A DNA stretch of 64,000 nucleotides from Streptomyces paludis (GTDB lineage: Bacteria > Actinomycetota > Actinomycetes > Streptomycetales > Streptomycetaceae): contig NZ_CP031194.1 in NCBI RefSeq assembly GCF_003344965.1, forward strand, positions 4,154,001 to 4,218,000. Direction: 5' to 3'. Positions 23,117-33,360 of the stretch are shown in pieces. Made by a program: the position numbers and the translations under genes. The stretch's first letter is position 1, and each line of letters starts with the position of its first letter. Under the pieces are notes generated by a model that was given only the letters and a program-made list of their open reading frames with translations, did not search any database and had not been told where the DNA came from.

Positions 23117-25846
23117 TCAGGAAGGGCGGTTGCGGGCCTCGTTGGTCTTCCTGACCTGGCTGGGCAGGATGAACGCGTTGACCAGCCAGCCGATTCCCCC
23201 GAGTCCCACGGTGCACAGATAGAGCACGCCGAGCCGGGTCTTCCCCAGGTAGAAGTGGTGCGCCCCGAACAGGCCGAGGGGGAACCACCAGAGGTACGCC
23301 ATGCCGAGTGATGCCTGGCGGACGGCTGCCGGTGTCGGTGCCTGGGCCTCCGGCGACGGTGTTTCCGGCCGTACCTCGGGCTTCGTCCGCGGCTTGTTCA
23401 GGACCGCGGTGGCCGTGAAGGGCCCCGGTTCCGGGTGGTGGTTCCGGGGGAGCGGGATCGGCAGCGGCTCCATCCGTACAGGTGATGTCGGCGCCGGCTC
23501 CGGCGCCGCCGGCAGCACCGTTTCGTGCAGACCAATGTGGCCGTGTACGCGCTTGAGCCACGCCGGTGCCCACCAGTTGCCCTCGCCCAGCAGCGTCATG
23601 ACCGCGGGCACCAGGACACACCGTACGACCGTGGCGTCCAGGGCCACCGCGAGGGCCAGGCCCAGGCCGAGCTGCTGGATCGCGCCCATGCTGCCGGTGA
23701 CGAAGCAGCCGAAGACGATGACCATCAGCAGTCCGGCCGACGTGATGATCCTGCCCGAGTGCTGGAGGCCGCGCCGTACCGCCACGTCGGTCGGCAGGCC
23801 CTCGGCCACGTACTCCTTGATCCGGCCGAGCAGGAACACCTCGTAGTCCATCGACAGGCCGAACGCGAAGGCGATGACGCACACCACCGTGAACGGGCTG
23901 AAGCCGTCGACGGTCAGCAGACCCAGCGGACCGGCGAGGAAGCCGTCCTGGAAGACCAGGGCCAGCAGACCGAACGTCGCACCCAGCGACAGTGTGTTCA
24001 TGGCGATCGCGGTGAGCGGTACGACGATGGAGCCGGTCATCGCGAAGAGCAGGATGATCATCGCGATGAACGTCACCGCGATCGCCAGCGGCAGCCGGTC
24101 GGTGATCTGCTGGAGTACGTCGTCGAGGGCCGCCGCGGTGCCGGTCACCCACGACTGCCCGCCGCTCGGACGGTCGGCGCGGATCTGGTGCACCAGGTCC
24201 CGTGCCGTGGCGCCCTCGGGGTCACCGGCGGTGTCGATGCCGAGGGTGGCCAGCCCGGGGCCGGCCTCCTGCGCCGGGTAGACGCGGGTGACACCGGGGC
24301 GGTCCGCCCAGCGCCGCGCCCAGTCGTCCAGGGCGGCGGCGTCGGTACGGGCGACGACCGTGATGGTCGGGGTCGCGGGCAGGTCGAACCGGTCGGTGAG
24401 CTGGTCGGTGACCCGTACGGACTCCAGGGTCCTGGGGAGCGCCCCGGGGTCGCTGAGGTGCATCGACATCGACAGTACGGGGAGGCTCGCGGCGACCAGG
24501 GCCACGCCCGTGACCAGCATGGTGGTCACCGGACGGCGCTGGACGCGGCGGGCGAGCCCGGCGAAGACGCCCGTCTCGGAGGCGTCCACCGGTGCGCCCT
24601 GAGCCTGGGACTGCGCCTCGCCCCGCGCATGGACCTCGCCCCGCGCATGGACCTCGCCCCGCGCCTGGCCCTCGCCCCGCGCCTCGCCCCGCCGCTTACG
24701 CCGCTTCGCGGGCTTGATCCGCTTGTACGCGAAGCCGGTCAACGCCGCCGTCAGCGTCAGGGCCACCAGCATCGACGCCAGCGCGATCGCGACACCGGCC
24801 GCACCGACCGCCGCCAGCTCGGGGATGTCGAACATCAGCAGCCCGGTCAGCGCCGCGGCCACGGTCAGGGCGCTGAAGGTGATGGTCCGCCCCGCCGTCG
24901 CCCAGGAGCGGTTCAGCGCCTGCTCCGGACCGTAACCGGCCGCCAGCTCCTCGCGGTAGCGGGCGACGAGCAGCAGCCCGTAGTCGATGGACAGGCCCAT
25001 CCCGAGGAGTGTCACCACCGTGACCGCGTCCGATGTGATGGAGGTGAACCGGGTGATGAGCAGCAGAATGGTCATCGAGGCCGCGATCGACACGACCGCG
25101 CCGAGCACCGGCAGTCCCGCCGCGATCACACCGCCGAAGATGAACACCAGCACGATCAGTGTGATCGGCAGCGACAGCGTCTCCGCGCCCAACAGGTCTT
25201 CGGACGCCCGCTCGTTGAGCTGCTTCTCCATGGCCGGCTCGCCCCCGACGGTCACCCGGGCGCCGGTCTGGCCGCTGTCCACGAGGGTCGCGGTGAAGGC
25301 GTGCAGGGTGTCCGTGAGCGCGTCGACAGTGGCGGCCTCCGCCTCCGCGTCCTTGGTCTCGTCCTTGGCCGCGTCGTTGTTCCCGCCGTCCTTCCCGCCC
25401 TTCCCGCCCTTCCCGTCCTTGCCGTCGGCCGGCCTGGACAGGGTGATCTGTACGAGCAGACCCCGCTTGTCCTTGGCCGTCAGCATCGCCGTCTCGGCCG
25501 CCGACAGCCCCGCGTCGTACGGAGTGACGACCTCGGCCACCCCGGCCACCCGCTGGAGTGTGCCCGCGAGGGACCGTACGTCCTCGCCCACCGCCGGGGC
25601 GGCCGTGTCGACGCCGTCGATGACACCGATGACGGTTCCGCCGCGCTCGCTCCCCTTGTCGAGTACGGCGCCGGCCTCGATCGACTCCATGGTTGACGAG
25701 CCGCTCGTGCTTGAGATCGAACTGAAGACCGGTCCCGCGCTCAGGACGCCGATCGCGACCGCGACCGCCCAGATCAGCAGCGTCTGCCAGCGGTGCCGGA
25801 AGCACCAGTTCCCGGTGCGGGCGATAAGCCCCTGAGCCTCAGCCAT
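23117..25846 (-). CDS. MMPL/RND-family transporter with C-terminal TM2 domain
   Basis: A 909-residue inner-membrane exporter. Two MMPL halves each have a periplasmic loop and a helical bundle (GMGLSIDYGLLLVARYREE and FAFGLSMDYEVFLLGRIKEY carry the conserved Asp pairs). Related proteins export lipids or siderophores using proton motive force. After residue about 780 comes a Pro-rich linker. The final 60 residues, MAYLWWFPLGLFGAHHFYLG then GVLYLCTVGLGGIGWLVN, are a TM2 domain, an addition not usual for MMPL proteins. The ATG at 25846 replaces a longer frame because the extension contains no membrane segment. It is divergent from the phospholipase gene. Confidence 0.9.
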   Translation of the reverse strand: MAEAQGLIARTGNWCFRHRWQTLLIWAVAVAIGVLSAGPVFSSISSTSGSSTMESIEAGAVLDKGSERGGTVIGVIDGVDTAAPAVGEDVRSLAGTLQRVAGVAEVVTPYDAGLSAAETAMLTAKDKRGLLVQITLSRPADGKDGKGGKGGKDGGNNDAAKDETKDAEAEAATVDALTDTLHAFTATLVDSGQTGARVTVGGEPAMEKQLNERASEDLLGAETLSLPITLIVLVFIFGGVIAAGLPVLGAVVSIAASMTILLLITRFTSITSDAVTVVTLLGMGLSIDYGLLLVARYREELAAGYGPEQALNRSWATAGRTITFSALTVAAALTGLLMFDIPELAAVGAAGVAIALASMLVALTLTAALTGFAYKRIKPAKRRKRRGEARGEGQARGEVHARGEVHARGEAQSQAQGAPVDASETGVFAGLARRVQRRPVTTMLVTGVALVAASLPVLSMSMHLSDPGALPRTLESVRVTDQLTDRFDLPATPTITVVARTDAAALDDWARRWADRPGVTRVYPAQEAGPGLATLGIDTAGDPEGATARDLVHQIRADRPSGGQSWVTGTAAALDDVLQQITDRLPLAIAVTFIAMIILLFAMTGSIVVPLTAIAMNTLSLGATFGLLALVFQDGFLAGPLGLLTVDGFSPFTVVCVIAFAFGLSMDYEVFLLGRIKEYVAEGLPTDVAVRRGLQHSGRIITSAGLLMVIVFGCFVTGSMGAIQQLGLGLALAVALDATVVRCVLVPAVMTLLGEGNWWAPAWLKRVHGHIGLHETVLPAAPEPAPTSPVRMEPLPIPLPRNHHPEPGPFTATAVLNKPRTKPEVRPETPSPEAQAPTPAAVRQASLGMAYLWWFPLGLFGAHHFYLGKTRLGVLYLCTVGLGGIGWLVNAFILPSQVRKTNEARNRPS

Positions 25847-26115
25847 GGTTGATTCGACCGTCTCTCTGGTCTGCCGACCGTGTGTGGAGTGATGTGGTCG
25901 ATCCTTCTCCGGGGCGGGGTGCCGGACCATGGGAGAACCGCCCGAGTGCGGGGTGGTGTTAACCCCACCGCCGCCCCCGGGTCAGCCGCAGACGGGGTAC
26001 GCGTCAGGTGGTCAACTCGGCTTGCCTGAAAGGCTGTTCATGCGTGATGTGTTCCGGTCATAATCCGAGGGCCCGTACGCCCCGTTCGACCCCACGCGCC
26101 GCGGAGGCTCCTGCC

Positions 26116-27024
26116 ATGGTCATGATCGACAGCTCAACTCCCGCACCCCAAAGCGGACTTGGACGGCGCGGCTTTCTCGCCGGCGCGCTCGCGGCGTCCG
26201 CCACCGCCCTTGTCGGGGTCGGTCTCGGCGCGAGCCCCGCCCATGCCGCCACGTACGACTGGATGGGCGGCTTCGCCGACTCCACCCCCGTGCAGCGGCT
26301 CACCATCCCGGGTACGCACAACGCCGGGGCGCAGGTCGGCGGGCTCTATGTGGCCTGCCAGAACACCAGCATCGCTGATCAACTCAACAGCGGCATAAGG
26401 TTTTTGGACATCCGGTGCCGGGCGATCGACGGCGTGTTCACCATTCACCACGCCGCGTTCTATCAGAACCTCAACTTCGGTGATGTCCTCATCGCCTGCC
26501 GGAACTTCCTCCGGGCCCGCCCCTCCGAGACCGTACTGATGCGCGTCAAGCAGGAGTACTCGTCGGTCAGCGACACCGAGTTCCGGCGGATCTTCGACAC
26601 CTACCTCGACGACAAGGGCTGGCGCTCCCTCTTCCGGCTGGACGGCGGTCTGCCGACGCTCGGCCAGGCGCGCGGGCGCGTGGTGCTGCTCGGAGACAAC
26701 GGAGGGCTGCCCGGCCTGCGGTACGGGGACGGCAACCTCTTCGACATCCAGGACGACTTCCAGGCCCTGCCCGTCGCCAAGTACCCCAAGATCGCGGCCC
26801 AGTTCCGCAAGGCCGTGCAGCAGCCGGGCAAGTTGTACATCAACTACGTCAGTACGGCCGCCTACTTGCCGCCCCGCTGGAACTCCGACCAGCTCAACCC
26901 ACAGGTGCACAGCCTCCTCGACAGCTCCGAGGGGAACGCCTGGCGCGGGCTCGGGATCGTACCGTTGGACTTCCCGGCCACCCGGGCCGGACTGGTCGAG
27001 TCCCTCATCCGGCACAACGGCTGA
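26116..27024 (+). CDS. Tat-secreted PI-PLC-like phosphodiesterase
   Basis: A 302-residue secreted enzyme. A twin-arginine signal (LGRRGFLAGALAASA, Arg17-Arg18) ends at AHAA (about residue 44). The PI-PLC X-domain catalytic histidines are visible as IPGTHNAG (His68) and TIHHAAF (His111/112), with LDIRCR between them. It should cleave phosphatidylinositol or glycosyl-PI by acid-base catalysis. Length matches bacterial PI-PLC. The ATG at 26116 follows GGAGG and a second ATG lies two codons later. It is transcribed alone. Confidence 0.9.
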   Translation: MVMIDSSTPAPQSGLGRRGFLAGALAASATALVGVGLGASPAHAATYDWMGGFADSTPVQRLTIPGTHNAGAQVGGLYVACQNTSIADQLNSGIRFLDIRCRAIDGVFTIHHAAFYQNLNFGDVLIACRNFLRARPSETVLMRVKQEYSSVSDTEFRRIFDTYLDDKGWRSLFRLDGGLPTLGQARGRVVLLGDNGGLPGLRYGDGNLFDIQDDFQALPVAKYPKIAAQFRKAVQQPGKLYINYVSTAAYLPPRWNSDQLNPQVHSLLDSSEGNAWRGLGIVPLDFPATRAGLVESLIRHNG

Positions 27025-27097
27025 CCGGCACAACGGCTGAGGGACTCGACGGGCGCACGCGGCCCAAGGGCGGCCGGGCGGTATGGCAGTACAGCGG

Positions 27098-28513
27098 TCA
27101 GTACATGTCCGGCGGCGGCTTCGGCGCCCCCGGGATACGGATCACCGCCACCGTCCCGCCGCCCGCCGCATGCCGGAGCGCGACCTCGCCGCCCGTCTGC
27201 TGGACCGTACGGGCCACGATCGACAGCCCGAGCCCCGAGCCCGGCAGCGCCCGGGCCGACGAGGAACGCCAGAACCGCTCGAAGACATGCGGGAGTTCCT
27301 CGGCCGGGATACCGGGACCGTGGTCCCGTACGGTCAGCTCGCCGCTCTTGCTCAGCGCCACCTCGATCGTGCCGCCGGCCGGGCTGAACTTCACCGCGTT
27401 GTCGAGGACGTTGACCAACGCCCGTTCCAGCGCGGCCGGTTCGGCCCGTACGAACCACGGGTTCAGATCGGCGTCGATCGTCAGGTCCGGGCCGCGCAGC
27501 CGGGCCCGCTGGAGGGCGCTGGTCATGGTGTCGTGCAGAGCGATGACCTGGAGCGGGCCCGGATCGGCGGCGTCCGGCCGGGACAGCTCCTGCAAGTCAC
27601 CGATGAGGGAGGCCAGTTCGGTCATCTGTGCCTTGACCGATGCCATGAGCGCCTTGCGGTCGTCGGGCGGGATCGCGCGGCCGGTCTCCTCGCTGCGGGC
27701 GAGCAGCTCGATGTTCGTACGGAGCGAGGTGAGCGGGGTCCGCAGCTCGTGCCCGGCGTCCGCGATCAGCTGCGACTGCCGGTCGCGGGAGGAGGCGAGC
27801 GCGGCGGTCATCGAGTTGAACGACCTTGAGAGCCGGGCGACTTCGTCCTCGCCCTCCACCGGGATCCGGACCGTGAGGTCCTCCGTACGGGCCATGTGCT
27901 CGACCGCGCGCGTCAGATCGTCGACCGGCCGCAGCCCGGCCCGCGCCACCCAGAGCCCGGCGGCGCCCGCGCCGATGACACCGACTCCGGCGACGGCCGC
28001 GAGCAGCAGCGCGAGCTGGTTGAGGGACGAGTCGATCTCGGCGAGGGGCCGTGACACCGAGACGGCGGCCTGGACACCACCGGCCCGCAGCGGGATCTGC
28101 TGGCGCTGGGTGAAGACCCGGACCTTGGCACCGCTGGCGGTCGTGCTGTTGTGCAGGGCGCTGCTCTCCGCGCCGCGCGCGACGTCGGTATCGTCCGACT
28201 GCACCGTCACCGGCTCCGAGTACGAGGCCACGCAGCGCGTGCCGTCGCTCAGGACCACCTGGATATAGGCGAACGAGGCCCTGTTGTCGCTGTTGCTGGG
28301 GGCGCCGCAGTTGCTGAGGGCGTCGCGTACGGCGTCCGGCGGCGCGGCGGTGTTCTGGAGGGAGGTGTCCAGCTCGCTCTCCAGCTGGTTGCGCGTCAGC
28401 ACCCAGCACGCGCCGGCCGCCGCGGCGACCGCGACGGCCACGGCGGAGGCGACCAGCAGCGCGAGCCGGGAGCGCAGCGGGAGCGTACGGAGCCGGTCGA
28501 TCACAGACGTCAC
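27098..28513 (-). CDS. Sensor histidine kinase (MprB-like)
   Basis: A 471-residue two-component sensor. Two membrane helices (about residues 18-40 and 166-190) flank a periplasmic domain, then come a HAMP linker and the HisKA box [15 protein letters not shown] with His255. The ATP domain has the N box [14 protein letters not shown], then DHGPGIP and GSGLGLSIV. It starts with GTG overlapping the regulator's stop by 4 bases (GTGA), so the pair is coupled. The same gene order as MprAB with a nearby HtrA-like protease suggests an envelope-stress sensor. Confidence 0.93.
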   Translation of the reverse strand: MTSVIDRLRTLPLRSRLALLVASAVAVAVAAAAGACWVLTRNQLESELDTSLQNTAAPPDAVRDALSNCGAPSNSDNRASFAYIQVVLSDGTRCVASYSEPVTVQSDDTDVARGAESSALHNSTTASGAKVRVFTQRQQIPLRAGGVQAAVSVSRPLAEIDSSLNQLALLLAAVAGVGVIGAGAAGLWVARAGLRPVDDLTRAVEHMARTEDLTVRIPVEGEDEVARLSRSFNSMTAALASSRDRQSQLIADAGHELRTPLTSLRTNIELLARSEETGRAIPPDDRKALMASVKAQMTELASLIGDLQELSRPDAADPGPLQVIALHDTMTSALQRARLRGPDLTIDADLNPWFVRAEPAALERALVNVLDNAVKFSPAGGTIEVALSKSGELTVRDHGPGIPAEELPHVFERFWRSSSARALPGSGLGLSIVARTVQQTGGEVALRHAAGGGTVAVIRIPGAPKPPPDMY

Positions 28514-29295
28514 GACGGGCCGCCGCCGAAGCCACCGGAGGAAGCGCCCGCCCCGCCCGCACCACCGGTACCGCCCGCCGCGTCCGAGCGCAGCGCGTAC
28601 CCGACCCCGCGCACGGTGTGCACCAGCCGCGGTTCGCCGCCGCTCTCCGTCTTCCGGCGCAGATACATCACGTACACGTCCAGGGAGTTGCTGCTCGGCT
28701 CGAAGTCGAAGCCCCAGACCGCCTTGAGGATCTGCTCGCGGGTCAGCACCTGCCGGGGGTGCGCCAGGAACATCTCCAGCAGTGTGAACTCGGTACGGGT
28801 CAGCTCCACCCGCCGCTCGCCGCGCGTGACTTCGCGTGTCGTCAGGTCCATCCGCAGATCCGCGAAGGCCAGCACATCGTCCGCCGGGGCCTCGCCCACG
28901 TCCGTCGCGTACGAGCTGCGCCGCAGCAGCGCGCGGATCCGGGCGAACAGCTCGTCCAGCTCGAACGGCTTGACCAGGTAGTCGTCCGCCCCCGCGTCCA
29001 GCCCGGTGACCCGGTCGCCGACGGTGTCGCGCGCGGTCAGCATCAGGATCGGCACCTTCGAACCGCCGGCCCGCAGCCGCCGGGCGGCCGTCAGTCCGTC
29101 CATCCGGGGCATCTGGATGTCGAGGACGATCAGATCGGGCGCGTACGCGGCGGCCTTCGTGAGCGCGTCGAGACCGTCCACGGCGACCTCGGTCCCGTAG
29201 CCGTCGAAGGCGAGGCTCCGCTGAAGGGCTTCCCGTACGGCGGGCTCGTCGTCGACGATCAGGATTCTGTGGGGATCGCCTTCGGCGGGACTCAT
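28510..29295 (-). CDS. Response regulator, OmpR family (MprA-like)
   Basis: A 261-residue regulator. The receiver domain has the acidic pocket VDDEP, the phosphorylated Asp59 in LIVLDIQMP, and TARD and VKPF. It is followed by a winged-helix effector (about residues 140-235, [20 protein letters not shown] and [11 protein letters not shown]). A Gly-rich tail follows. It lies upstream of and overlaps the kinase gene. The HtrA-like protease gene to the right is the likely regulon member by analogy with MprAB/PepD. Confidence 0.94.
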   Translation of the reverse strand: MSPAEGDPHRILIVDDEPAVREALQRSLAFDGYGTEVAVDGLDALTKAAAYAPDLIVLDIQMPRMDGLTAARRLRAGGSKVPILMLTARDTVGDRVTGLDAGADDYLVKPFELDELFARIRALLRRSSYATDVGEAPADDVLAFADLRMDLTTREVTRGERRVELTRTEFTLLEMFLAHPRQVLTREQILKAVWGFDFEPSSNSLDVYVMYLRRKTESGGEPRLVHTVRGVGYALRSDAAGGTGGAGGAGASSGGFGGGPS

Positions 29296-29346
29296 GTGGC
29301 GGCTACCTCGTCAGTCGGTCGGTGGTGGTGAACGGTGTGGCGCGTC

Positions 29347-29529
29347 TCAGCCTCGCACGGCGGCCCGCCGGCGGCGTGCCGCCCGCGTCCTGGGGGAGAC
29401 GGTACGTACCTCGTCCGCGCGCCGCGTGTGGTGCTGGAGGAGATCCTGTACGAGCGCGAGCGGAAGTGCCAGATCGGCGGGGCCCGCCGGACCGTCGGTG
29501 GCGGTCGTCGCGGTGAGATGTGTCGCCAT
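29347..29529 (-). CDS. Small basic protein (60 aa), unrecognised
   Basis: A 60-residue protein (MATHLTATTATDGPAGPADL, then LALPLALVQDLLQHHTRRAD and a basic end). AGGAGG lies six bases before the ATG, so translation is well supported, although the family is unknown. It sits between the protease and the response regulator on the same strand, in an operon-like position, and might modulate either. No domain is visible. Confidence 0.55.
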   Translation of the reverse strand: MATHLTATTATDGPAGPADLALPLALVQDLLQHHTRRADEVRTVSPRTRAARRRRAAVRG

Positions 29530-29564
29530 GGTGTGCCTCCTGGGGTTTCCCTGGTACGGACGGA

Positions 29565-30722
29565 TCAGCTGCCGCTGTCGCTGGTGCCGCCGGCGCGCAG
29601 CTTCGCGAGGTCCGCCTTGACGGTGTTGACCGGGATGGCAAAGCCGAGGCCGACGCTGCCCGCGCTGGAGCTGGAGCCGACGGACGAGGAACTCGGCGCG
29701 TACATGGCCGAGTTGATACCGATGATCTCGCCGTTCATGTTGATCAGCGCGCCACCGGAGTTGCCCGGGTTGAGAGAGGCGTCGGTCTGGAGGGCCTTGT
29801 ACGTGGTCTTCGAGGACCCGGTGTCGCCGTTGAACTGCTGACCGCCGAACTCGAACGGCCAGCCGTTCCCGCCCTGCTGCTGCCCCTGCCCCTGCTGTCC
29901 CTGCTGGCTGTTGCCGTCGTCCTTCGCGACGGTGACATCGCGGTTCAGGGCCGAGACGATGCCGCTGGTGACCGTGCCGGTCAGGCCCTCGGGCGAGCCG
30001 ATCGCCACGACCTGGTCGCCGACCGCCACCTGGGAGGAGTCACCGAGCGTGGCCGTCTTCAGACCGCTCGCGCCCTCCAGCTTGATCAGCGCGAGGTCCT
30101 TGTCGGGGTCGGTGCCCACGACCTGGGCGGTGTACGACTTGCCGGTGCTGAGCTGGACCTTGAGGGTCGAGGCACCGGAGATGACGTGGTTGTTGGTGAC
30201 GATCTCGCCGTCGGACGTGATGATCACGCCGGAGCCGGTCGCCGCGCCGCTGGCCGATGTCGCGTTGATCTCCACGATGGTGGGGGAGAGCGCGGCGGCG
30301 ACCCCGGCGACGGTGCCCTTGCTGCTCTGCGCGACGGGCGTACCGCTGATGACCGACGCGGCGCTGTTGCTCGTACCGCTGTCGGTGTACCGGCCGACCA
30401 GCGCGGCCGACCCGCCGCCGACGACCGCCGCGGCGAGGGCCACCGCGGCGAGCAGCGCGACGGGGCGCTTGGCACGGGCCGGGGCGGCGGCGGGGGCCGC
30501 GTGGTGCGCCGGGCCGGCCGGGGCGGCGGCGACCGTGGGGCCGTACGCGGGGGGCGGGGGCCAGGCGGCCGACTGGTTGCCGTAGGTCTCCGAAGCCGAA
30601 GCCGAAGCCGGGGTCTCAGAGGTGCCCGAGGTGCCCGGGGTGCCCATCGCGTTCGCGTTCACGCCTTCGGGCTGCTGCTGCGTGCTGTCACCGTCGCCGC
30701 TGCTGCGGTAGTAGTCCGTCAT
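29565..30722 (-). CDS. Membrane-anchored HtrA/PepD-like serine protease
   Basis: A 385-residue protein with a Pro/Ala-rich cytoplasmic N-terminus, one membrane helix (about residues 86-108) and a trypsin-like domain outside. The catalytic triad is His179 (TNNHVISG), Asp209 (DPDKDLALIK) and Ser322 (NPGNSGGAL). A Gln/Gly-rich loop (about residues 265-290) is inserted before the Ser strand. Unlike DegP and PepD it ends without a PDZ domain. Likely a quality-control protease of the cell envelope, controlled by the adjacent MprAB-like system. Confidence 0.92.
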   Translation of the reverse strand: MTDYYRSSGDGDSTQQQPEGVNANAMGTPGTSGTSETPASASASETYGNQSAAWPPPPAYGPTVAAAPAGPAHHAAPAAAPARAKRPVALLAAVALAAAVVGGGSAALVGRYTDSGTSNSAASVISGTPVAQSSKGTVAGVAAALSPTIVEINATSASGAATGSGVIITSDGEIVTNNHVISGASTLKVQLSTGKSYTAQVVGTDPDKDLALIKLEGASGLKTATLGDSSQVAVGDQVVAIGSPEGLTGTVTSGIVSALNRDVTVAKDDGNSQQGQQGQGQQQGGNGWPFEFGGQQFNGDTGSSKTTYKALQTDASLNPGNSGGALINMNGEIIGINSAMYAPSSSSVGSSSSAGSVGLGFAIPVNTVKADLAKLRAGGTSDSGS

Positions 30723-30869
30723 GGGTATGACTCTGGGCGGCGACTATGAGAGGACGCTGAGGACCCGCTGAGAACGGCTGTAAAACCGCGTATGCCCGAT
30801 ATAAAGGCAGGTCGCGAGGCAGACCGGCGACCGCGCGAACCGCACCGCCGGAGCCCCCGGCGCCCTACC

Positions 30870-31892
30870 TCACGCGCACCCGCACGACCGCCGTACCACC
30901 AGCGCCGACGGGAACTGCTTCACCCGCTCCCGGCGCGAGCCCGCGACCCGCAGCCCCTCGTCCAGTACGAGATCCACCGCCGCCCGCGCCATCGCCGGCC
31001 GGTCCGAGGAGACCGTCGTCAGCGGCGGGTCCGTGAGACCGGCCTCCTTGACGTCGTCGAAGCCGGCCACCGCCAGCTCGCCCGGCACATCGATCCGCAG
31101 CTCGCGGGCCGCCCGGAGCAGACCGATCGCCTGGTCGTCGGTCGAGCAGAAGATCGCCGGGGGCCGGTCCGGGCCCGCCAGCAGCTCCAGCGCGATCAGA
31201 TAGGCGTCGTACCGGTTGTACGGGGCCTGGAAGAGCCGCCCCTCCACCGACCGGCCCGACTCCAGCATCGCCCGCCGCCAGCCCTCGACATGGTCGGCCA
31301 CCGGGTCGCCGACCACCGGGGTCGCCTCGATGCCGCCGAGGCACGCCACGTACGCGTGACCGTGCTCCAGCAGATGGCGGGTGGCGAGCTGGGCGCCGCC
31401 GATGTCGTCGGTGATGACGGCGACGTCGTCGATGTTCTCCGGCCGCTCGTGCAGCAGCACCACCCGGGCGTCCCACGCGTCGATCTCGGCCGCCGCGCGC
31501 TCGCTGGGGCCCTGGCTGACCAGGATCAGCCCGGAGACCCGCATGCCCAGGAAGGCCCGCAGGTAGTGGACTTCGCGCTCGTCGCGGTAGTCCGAGTTGC
31601 CGACGAGGACCATTTTGCCGCGCTCGGCGGCGGCCTGTTCGACGGCGTGGGCCATCTCCGCGAAGAAGGGCTGCCGGGCGTCCGGCACGACCATCCCTAT
31701 GAGGTCGGTCCGCCGTGAGGCCATCGCCTGGGCGACCCGGTCGGGCCGGTAGCCCAGCTCCTTGATCGCGGCGACCACCCGCTCGCGCGTGGCCGGGGCG
31801 ACCGGCCGGGGTCCGTTGTTGATGACGTAGCTGACGACCGCGGTCGACGTACCCGCCAGTCGTGCCACATCGTCCCGCGTCACCTTGGCCAC
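30870..31892 (-). CDS. LacI-family transcriptional regulator
   Basis: A 340-residue repressor. The N-terminal helix-turn-helix ([28 protein letters not shown]) is followed by a hinge and the periplasmic-binding-type effector domain ([36 protein letters not shown]). It ends in the Cys pair CGCA. The GTG at 31892 is 24 bases after the stop of glnR. No transporter or sugar enzyme lies beside it, so the ligand is unknown. The position matches the S. coelicolor SCO4158 neighbourhood from memory. Confidence 0.92.
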   Translation of the reverse strand: MAKVTRDDVARLAGTSTAVVSYVINNGPRPVAPATRERVVAAIKELGYRPDRVAQAMASRRTDLIGMVVPDARQPFFAEMAHAVEQAAAERGKMVLVGNSDYRDEREVHYLRAFLGMRVSGLILVSQGPSERAAAEIDAWDARVVLLHERPENIDDVAVITDDIGGAQLATRHLLEHGHAYVACLGGIEATPVVGDPVADHVEGWRRAMLESGRSVEGRLFQAPYNRYDAYLIALELLAGPDRPPAIFCSTDDQAIGLLRAARELRIDVPGELAVAGFDDVKEAGLTDPPLTTVSSDRPAMARAAVDLVLDEGLRVAGSRRERVKQFPSALVVRRSCGCA

Positions 31893-31915
31893 GCGCGAAG
31901 TCTACGCGTGGTGAC

Positions 31916-32788
31916 CTACCGCTGGGCAGGTCGTACGGCTGCTTCTTCGACGGCTTCCGGCCCGATGGCGTCCCGCACCGTGTCCGGTACGGCGTCGAGT
32001 CCGGCGGCCGGTCCGTCCGCTCCGGAATGCGAACCGCTGTCGCCGGAAGCGGCCCCGGCCGCAGCGGCGGCGGTCTTCGCCTTGGCGGCCCGGGCGTCCT
32101 CGGCGGCGCGCTCCGGCTTCTCCGGCGTGACGAAGCGGTAGCCCACGTTCCGTACGGTGCCGATCAGCGACTCGTGCTCGACGCCGAGCTTGGCGCGCAG
32201 CCGCCGTACGTGGACGTCGACCGTTCGCGTACCGCCGAAGTAGTCGTAGCCCCAGACCTCCTGGAGCAGCTGGGCGCGGGTGAAGACCCGGCCGGGGTGC
32301 TGCGCGAGGTACTTGAGCAGCTCGAACTCCTTGAAGGTCAGGTCCAGGACCCGGCCCTTCAGCTTCGCGCTGTACGTCGCCTCGTCGACCGAGAGGTCGC
32401 CGTTGCGGATCTCCATCGGGGAGTCGTCGGTCGAGATCTGCTGGCGGCCCATCGCGAGCCGCAGCCGCGCCTCGACCTCGGCCGGCCCTGCCGTGTCGAG
32501 GAGTACGTCGTCGATGCCCCAGTCGGCGGTGACGGCCGCGAGGCCGCCCTCGGTGACGACGAGGATCAGCGGGCAGCCCGGTCCGGTGGAGCGGAGCAGC
32601 TGGCAGAGCGAGCGCACCTGGGGGAGGTCGCGCCGGCCGTCGATCAGGATGACATCGGCACCAGGGGTGTCGACGAGGGCGGGCCCCTCGGCGGGGGCCA
32701 CCCGCACGTTGTGGAGCAGAAGTCCGAGCGCGGGCAGCACCTCCGTGGAGGGCTGGAGTGCGTTGGTCAGAAGCAGCAGAGAACTCAT
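31916..32788 (-). CDS. glnR: GlnR, global nitrogen regulator
   Basis: A 290-residue OmpR-type winged-helix regulator that activates nitrogen assimilation genes (glnA, amtB and others) and represses some. It begins [20 protein letters not shown], the diagnostic start of actinobacterial GlnR. Asp50 sits in the VILIDGRRD pocket, which in GlnR mediates dimer contacts and not phosphorylation. The winged helix (about residues 133-228, [19 protein letters not shown] and [10 protein letters not shown]) is intact. The C-terminal tail is longer than usual, Ala/Glu-rich. ATG at 32788, preceded by AGGTGGG. No sensor kinase is adjacent, as expected. Confidence 0.94.
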   Translation of the reverse strand: MSSLLLLTNALQPSTEVLPALGLLLHNVRVAPAEGPALVDTPGADVILIDGRRDLPQVRSLCQLLRSTGPGCPLILVVTEGGLAAVTADWGIDDVLLDTAGPAEVEARLRLAMGRQQISTDDSPMEIRNGDLSVDEATYSAKLKGRVLDLTFKEFELLKYLAQHPGRVFTRAQLLQEVWGYDYFGGTRTVDVHVRRLRAKLGVEHESLIGTVRNVGYRFVTPEKPERAAEDARAAKAKTAAAAAGAASGDSGSHSGADGPAAGLDAVPDTVRDAIGPEAVEEAAVRPAQR

Positions 32789-32899
32789 CGCCGCCCACCT
32801 GCCTCGATTGCCTGGGTCGGACTGTTGTCGTACACGGTTCGCTTGCCCATTACGTCGGTTCCTCCTCGGTCCCTGCGAGGACGTATGCGGCACTGCTGG

Positions 32900-32947
32900 G
32901 TAACGCGGTAACGCGGTAACGCCGGTAACGCGGGTATTGCCGGTAAC
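32900..32947. repeat. Cluster of five GTAAC motifs upstream of glnR
   Basis: GTAAC occurs at 32900, 32908, 32916, 32925 and 32943. The first three form an 8-base tandem repeat (GTAACGCG). GTAAC resembles half of the actinobacterial GlnR box (GTnAC then GAAAC), so this may be an autoregulatory array or a simple slippage repeat. It lies 110 bases upstream of glnR. Confidence 0.6.
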
Positions 32948-33360
32948 GCGGGTGCTGCTGGGTCCTTCGGTCCTTCTGTCCGTGAGTTCCGTCTGTGTCA
33001 TCTGTCTGTAACAACAGCCGGGAAACACAAAAGGACCCGGGGGCGACATTGCCCGGATCCTCTTCCGAGGAGAATAACCCACTTGTGTCCCCGCGCAGAG
33101 GGGCAATGTCGCAGATCACGAGATTGCCGGCGCGCGCGGAGCGCCCGGCGCACGCTTCCGGAGGCGTGTTCGGGCCCTCATCCGGGCGGTGTACAGGCTA
33201 TGTACGGCAGGTTTCGCGGGGTTTCGCCGGCACGGTGCACAGGGGGCGCACAGATGCGCGGATCTTCTCCGCCATCATGGAGGGAGAGCCACCGGGGGCA
33301 CGGGGCGCGGGGACGGACGAACGCGGTGTACGCGGCGAACGCAGTGAGGAGGGGCCGGAC
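32948..33360. promoter_or_regulatory. Divergent region between glnR and the MoaD gene
   Basis: No gene is supported in these 413 bases. A hairpin (33032-33061, AGGACCCGGG pairing with CCCGGATCCT, one mismatch) lies near the middle. GTAAC at 33008 and GAAAC at 33021 could be a degenerate GlnR-type site. The right end carries the GAGGAGGGG ribosome site for the MoaD-like gene. Confidence 0.35.

Noticed and set aside
23525..25696. Plus-strand open frame of 723 codons opposite the MMPL gene
   Set aside because: The sequence is low-complexity, rich in Arg, Gly and Asp, with no domain. The minus-strand MMPL protein has clear membrane helices and motifs.
27083..28268. Plus-strand frames opposite the histidine kinase
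   Set aside because: Shadow frames. The kinase on the minus strand has all its boxes and overlaps its regulator by 4 bases.
33007..33026. GTAAC and GAAAC as a GlnR box
   Set aside because: The spacing between halves is longer than the usual six bases, so it is left as a weak possibility only.
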